From positions 1 through 29,617 of the forward strand of contig JBBRXJ010000041.1 of the NCBI GenBank assembly GCA_038248505.1: a stretch of DNA of 29,617 bases. Direction: 5' to 3'. Below, in pieces: positions 26,203 to 29,617 of this stretch; position 1 is the first letter of the stretch; every line of letters starts with the position of its first letter. This stretch comes from JBBRXJ01 sp038248505 (GTDB lineage Bacteria; Bacteroidota; Bacteroidia; Bacteroidales; JBBRXJ01). The notes under the pieces are model-generated. The model searched no databases. It was not told where the DNA came from and was given only the letters and a program-made list of their open reading frames with translations. A program made the translations under genes and the position numbers.

Positions 26203-26688
26203 AGTTCTTTATATTTATTTTACTTAATAAAGCATAAAAGTACTAAAAAATTTATAGTTCGCAAGTATATACTTAAAGTAATGTATAATAAGCATGTGCC
26301 TGTATTGCAATCACATATCAACAAACAATCCGAATTGACAATGAATGTTGGTTTTTTGAATACAAATGAATGACTTTAAATTGATTTGAAAGTATCTATT
26401 TTTTTATGATTCAACCCCACTTATTCATCTAATAATGATTAATTAAAATCATTATATTCTATATATTTTACGGATTAACTGATATTTACAACGACATTTG
26501 TACCTAAACAGCTACACAACAAGTTATTCCGCAATTTTACCCATGGATATATAATTTCACTACACGGGACTATTAAATTTTTATATTTTTACATATCGAG
26601 TGTATAATTTAGTTAGGCACAAGGCAAAAAAATGCACAGCGATAGCTAATTTGCTATTCTTTTGTAAATTTGGAGGAATATCGCATTA
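26203..26688. other. AT-rich intergenic region
   Basis: About 490 bp upstream of the large fibronectin-type gene. A small palindrome (AAGTATATACTT, 26263-26274) lies about 60 bp before its start and contains a near-match to a -7 box on the minus strand (TATACTTG). A GGAGG sequence at 26672-26676 precedes the broken toxin gene. Open frames here show no recognisable protein features. Confidence 0.5.
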
Positions 26689-27102
26689 ATGAAACAACGA
26701 ATTTATATTGACACTTCAGTTTTCGGTTGATTCTACGATAAAGAATTTGAGGAGTTTACCAACCCTCTATTTACCCGTATTAAAAACAAGGAAATAAAGG
26801 TTGTATATTCCTCCGTGACTGATGAAGAAATTGAAAAGGTTCCAGAAAAGGTAAAACAACTGATTCGAAGTTTACCTTTTGATTGCGTTGAATTTGTCGA
26901 AGTAACGGAAAATTCAGCTGAACTTGCAATAACATATATTAAGGAAAATGTTGTGGATAAAACCAGCTTTGACGATTGTTTGCATATAGCACTTGCTACA
27001 ATTCATAAAGTGGATTGTCTTGTAAGCTGGAACTTAAAACACATTGTAAATGTTGACCGAATAAGAGGCTCTAATTCTGTTAATTTAAAACTTGGATATT
27101 GA
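26689..27102 (+). pseudogene. PIN-domain toxin (VapC-like) with in-frame stop
   Basis: Reads from ATG at 26689 as MKQRIYIDTSVFG, then a TGA at 26728-26730 where a Gly codon (GGA) is expected, then FYDKEFEEFTNPLFTRI… to the end at 27102 (137 codons). PIN features are the N-terminal acidic residue in YIDTSVFG (D8), a central acidic helix, DKTSFDDCLHIALAT with its conserved Asp, and SWNLKHIVN before the C-terminus. This is the common Bacteroidota PIN-type ribonuclease toxin. With only codon 14 interrupted, the decay is recent or a downstream start could still give a truncated product. Its likely partner follows at 27140. Confidence 0.85.
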
Positions 27103-27139
27103 ACGATTGATATAAGATCACCACGAGAACTTATGAAAT

Positions 27140-27301
27140 ATGAAGACTAAAGAAATTAAGAAAAAGGGCTTTGACGCAGTCGGATTTATGCGGCAAGTAG
27201 GAGCTTAAATTAGTAATGACATTGCTGATTTATCAAAGGAACAAATTGTGGAATACTTTAAGAGGAATAGACCCAAAGAAAGAATAATGCCAAGTGCCTA
27301 A
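27140..27301 (+). pseudogene. Probable antitoxin partner with in-frame stop
   Basis: Starts at ATG 27140 as MKTKEIKKKGFDAVGFMRQVGA, has a TAA at 27206-27208, and then continues in the same frame as ISNDIADLSKEQIVEYFKRNRPKERIMPSA to a stop at 27299. It resembles the short partners encoded after PIN toxins in Bacteroidota (K-x-F-D-x-V-x-F-M-R, then I-x-x-x-I-x-x-L). Both genes of the module are broken by single nonsense codons, so it is a dead toxin-antitoxin pair. Confidence 0.75.
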
Positions 27302-27667
27302 CATGGCATAAATTTAATTGGAGTGTTAGTGTCAATTTTAATGGGTTCTACTTCTATTCAAAAACGGTAAGCCTTGAAAGGAAATCGCTTCGGACTCCCC
27401 AACTAAACTTATGCCCACCATTGTATGACATACAAAAAAACAACAACCCTGCCATTAAGAATTATTTGTTACCTTTTCATATAAAATATGAGCTATTGAA
27501 ACATTACGAATTGAGATAGTAAAACCAAAAGCTAAAAGCTGTTAAAAGATTTGGCGGATTTAAACTTAATTAAAGTGCAACCAGCGATGTATCTTCTTCT
27601 TGAAAATTTCAAAAATTTATCCCTAATGCTAAAGATGCCTATAAAAATGGTCTAGTAGAAGTAAATT
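27302..27667 (+). pseudogene. Decayed region with a possible small-gene relic
   Basis: No intact gene. Around 27495-27590 a conceptual reading with one frameshift gives IETLRIEIVKPKAK, then LLKDLADLNLIKVQPA, which resembles a small antitoxin-type protein of the form I-x-I-x-x-P-K-A-x-x-L-L-x-x-L. Further downstream, FIPNAKDAYKNGLVEVNFQILDI is open in another frame. I cannot assign these with confidence. Confidence 0.35.
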
Positions 27668-27708
27668 TTCAAATTCTTGACATCTGCTAACGATATCAAG
27701 AATTTGAA
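27668..27708 (-). terminator. Hairpin downstream of the partial fibronectin-type gene
   Basis: TTCAAATTCTTGA (27668-27680) and its exact complement (27696-27708) form a 13-bp stem with a 15-nt loop, 20 bp after the stop codon at 27729. The minus-strand sequence that follows is AT-rich without a clean U-run. Confidence 0.55.
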
Positions 27709-27728
27709 GATAAACAACAATTCGTCAA

Positions 27729-29617
27729 CTATAACTTTACAAAGCGACGTATCACAAATTTATTTTTTTCACTTATTCTCAGGAAATACAGGCCTGAAGC
27801 AAGATCTATTATATTTATCTTTATATCTGACGTTTGCGTATAATCACCTTTAAATAATAGCAGCCCTTTTGCTGAAAACAATTCACATCTCACCTCATCT
27901 TTGGGATCTTCAAAATGCACCTTAATATAATCCGAACTAGGGTTCGGATATAACATAATATCTGAATTTGCCATAGGAATATGAATTCCGACATCCTGCA
28001 ATGAAATAGCAGTAAAATCGCCCCATGAAGTAATGGCGTTAAAGACTAATGTTTTAGATATTCTATTGGCAGAGTCAAATGAGTTCCATTTATTTCCATC
28101 AAAAACATAGGCATACAATGCTTTCTCACTTCCTACCCAAGTAGTTCCATTGTAGCTATGATTAACAGAAAAATTAGGGTCACTAATGCCTTCACCTTTT
28201 ATTGTTATATAATAATTAATAAAAGAAGATGCGGTGTCTTTATTTGAACTAGCTTGAAGTATAGGCACAAAATCAATCTTGGCATTATTTGAAATAGCTG
28301 AGGCACCATTCAATAAAAAGGTTAATGGTCTTGGCGTCAGTACATCTCCTAGTGGAATAAAAATGGTACGGCCAATATCACCCATACATATCGAATAACG
28401 AATTATTGCAGAATCAGACAAAATAAGGTTTGCATCATAAGCATTTGTTATTATAGCGCCAGTATCAAGTGTAAGTGTAGCGCCTATAATTTTTAGTCCT
28501 TTTGTATACCCAACAGAACCAGAAGATATATCAAGCTTTATTTTTTTATTTACCCTAAGAGGCGCATAAACAGATGGATCTCCATATCCTTTTATATTAA
28601 TTGAGTCAAGCCATATTTCGTTTGGCCCCATAAAAGATGCGGCATCATCAATATTAGGAGCACCGCCTGCAAATGACATAAAACAACGATGATTGTTTAT
28701 AGCATTCAATGATGAGTAGTTATACAACTTTGCATTTGCATCAAGAGAAAGTGTTTTATAATAAGGACCAAATTTAAGCATCCCTTTTTTTATCTGTAAA
28801 TTATCTTTAATATTTAAACCATGCATGGGGCTCTCAACTGAAATTGGGTTATCCAGGATTAATACATAGTAATTAGAACGGTTATCAACATCAAAAATAT
28901 CTGATAAATATTGTGCTTTTTGTCCATTATAAATATATGAAGCTTTTACACTAAAATTACGAACTTTTGATCGTACGCTTCCGTTATCAGTATCCAATGT
29001 AAAGCAATATTGATGGGCTGTTGAGAGTTTTGCCGTATCGTGGGCAACAAAGGCAAATCCGGTTACGGTAAACGTATCAAATATACATTCACCATACTTT
29101 TTAACAATTAAACTATCAATATATTTTACATTTGATTTTAGTTTAGCTATACCCGTTGAATTTACAATTATTTTATTAAATATAAAGTCAGATGAAATCG
29201 TCTGATTCGTATTGATGTAAAGAATATTATTCACTTGGTCCCATCCATGAACTATCGTATTGGTAAGTAATGTATCACTATAACTAGCACAATTAGACTG
29301 CACTCTTATAACATATTTAGAGGCCGAATCAAGTGCATATAATCGTAAACTATCAGCAATAATAACAGATACAGAAAGAGCCGAAGACCATGCTTGATTG
29401 ATTTTTTTATACTCAACTTTAAAAGGAGAGACTCCCTCATTCCATTTTAATTTAATAGAAGTTGTGTCAATTTGAGTGGTTTGTAAAGCTACTGGTTGAT
29501 TACAGCTACCAATCCTTGTTGTGAAATAAATTGTGTCACTATTCTTAATATAAGGATAAGCAGCAAAATCATTTGTGTTAACAAACAATTTATAGTTAGA
29601 TCCAGGATTCAATGCAG
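27729..29617 (-). CDS. Fibronectin type III secreted protein with T9SS domain (5' end outside window)
   Basis: At least 628 aa. The frame is open through the right edge (…ALNPGSNYKLFV), so the true start lies outside the window. It opens in the end of one fibronectin type III domain and continues with a second (CNQPVALQTTQIDTTSIKLKWNEG…YALDSASKYVIRVQSNC). A β-rich region parallels the 21535-26202 protein step by step: YINTNQTISSDFIFNKI, FDTFTVTGFAFVAHDTAKLSTAH, NNHRCFMSFAGGAPNIDD, and IFIPLGDV. The C-terminal T9SS domain is MLYPNPSSDYIKVHFEDPK…ASGLYFLRIS. It is a diverged paralogue of that protein and points the same way. It probably reaches the cell surface through T9SS; the ligand is unknown. 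Confidence 0.88.
   Translation of the reverse strand, partial: ALNPGSNYKLFVNTNDFAAYPYIKNSDTIYFTTRIGSCNQPVALQTTQIDTTSIKLKWNEGVSPFKVEYKKINQAWSSALSVSVIIADSLRLYALDSASKYVIRVQSNCASYSDTLLTNTIVHGWDQVNNILYINTNQTISSDFIFNKIIVNSTGIAKLKSNVKYIDSLIVKKYGECIFDTFTVTGFAFVAHDTAKLSTAHQYCFTLDTDNGSVRSKVRNFSVKASYIYNGQKAQYLSDIFDVDNRSNYYVLILDNPISVESPMHGLNIKDNLQIKKGMLKFGPYYKTLSLDANAKLYNYSSLNAINNHRCFMSFAGGAPNIDDAASFMGPNEIWLDSINIKGYGDPSVYAPLRVNKKIKLDISSGSVGYTKGLKIIGATLTLDTGAIITNAYDANLILSDSAIIRYSICMGDIGRTIFIPLGDVLTPRPLTFLLNGASAISNNAKIDFVPILQASSNKDTASSFINYYITIKGEGISDPNFSVNHSYNGTTWVGSEKALYAYVFDGNKWNSFDSANRISKTLVFNAITSWGDFTAISLQDVGIHIPMANSDIMLYPNPSSDYIKVHFEDPKDEVRCELFSAKGLLLFKGDYTQTSDIKINIIDLASGLYFLRISEKNKFVIRRFVKL

Noticed and set aside
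26176..26373. 65-codon plus-strand frame upstream of the large fibronectin-type gene
   Set aside because: It overlaps that gene's signal peptide region on the opposite strand and resembles no known protein.
26728..26730. TGA read as an amino acid (recoding) in the PIN gene
   Set aside because: TGA is used as a normal stop elsewhere (cas1, for example), no selenocysteine-type element is visible, and the partner gene is also broken by a stop.

Overview
The window is AT-rich DNA from a member of the Bacteroidota. Three things support this: promoter-like TAnnTTTG boxes, several large secreted proteins ending in type IX secretion (T9SS) C-terminal sorting domains (…PNP…), and a TonB-dependent receptor with a carboxypeptidase-like N-terminal domain. 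The order within the phylum cannot be fixed from this sequence.

Positions 1-6991 hold a type II-C CRISPR-Cas locus with an unusual layout. The end of a CRISPR array (three identical 46-nt repeats, 30-nt spacers, running off the left edge) is followed by a strong terminator. A 1443-aa cas9 follows on the minus strand. A tracrRNA gene points away from cas9; its promoter overlaps the cas9 start codon. Next comes a plus-strand gene for a retropepsin-like (clan AA) aspartic protease, and then a translationally coupled cas1-cas2 pair on the minus strand. No csn2 or cas4 is present. The tracrRNA anti-repeat pairs with the 5' part of the array repeat, and each repeat contains a candidate Bacteroidota promoter, so each crRNA may be transcribed from its own start.

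Positions 7000-9740 are decaying or mobile DNA: a TonB-dependent receptor broken by two frameshifts and a nonsense codon, a 150-bp MITE-like element with palindromic terminal inverted repeats, and a fragment duplicating the promoter and first codons of the aspartic protease gene. Positions 9739-14560 are housekeeping: valS (minus), a DUF1573 exported protein and a class I/II aminotransferase (both plus), separated by clear hairpin terminators.

Positions 14600-19300 form a small carbohydrate-degradation region. A second MITE-like copy lies just upstream of a secreted clan GH-A (GH26-like) glycosidase, followed by a broken T9SS-tailed fragment. Convergent to these, on the minus strand, are a GH28 polygalacturonase-like lipoprotein and an aldose-epimerase-like lipoprotein, probably in one operon. 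A third, single copy of the palindromic end lies just upstream of the GH28 gene.

Positions 19310-29617 are dominated by three large secreted surface proteins on the minus strand with T9SS tails. One is concanavalin-like with chitobiase-C-terminal-like modules. The other two are multi-domain fibronectin-III proteins that are paralogues of each other, the second being cut by the right edge. Between these two paralogues lies the remnant of a toxin-antitoxin pair (PIN-domain toxin and small partner), each with an in-frame stop.
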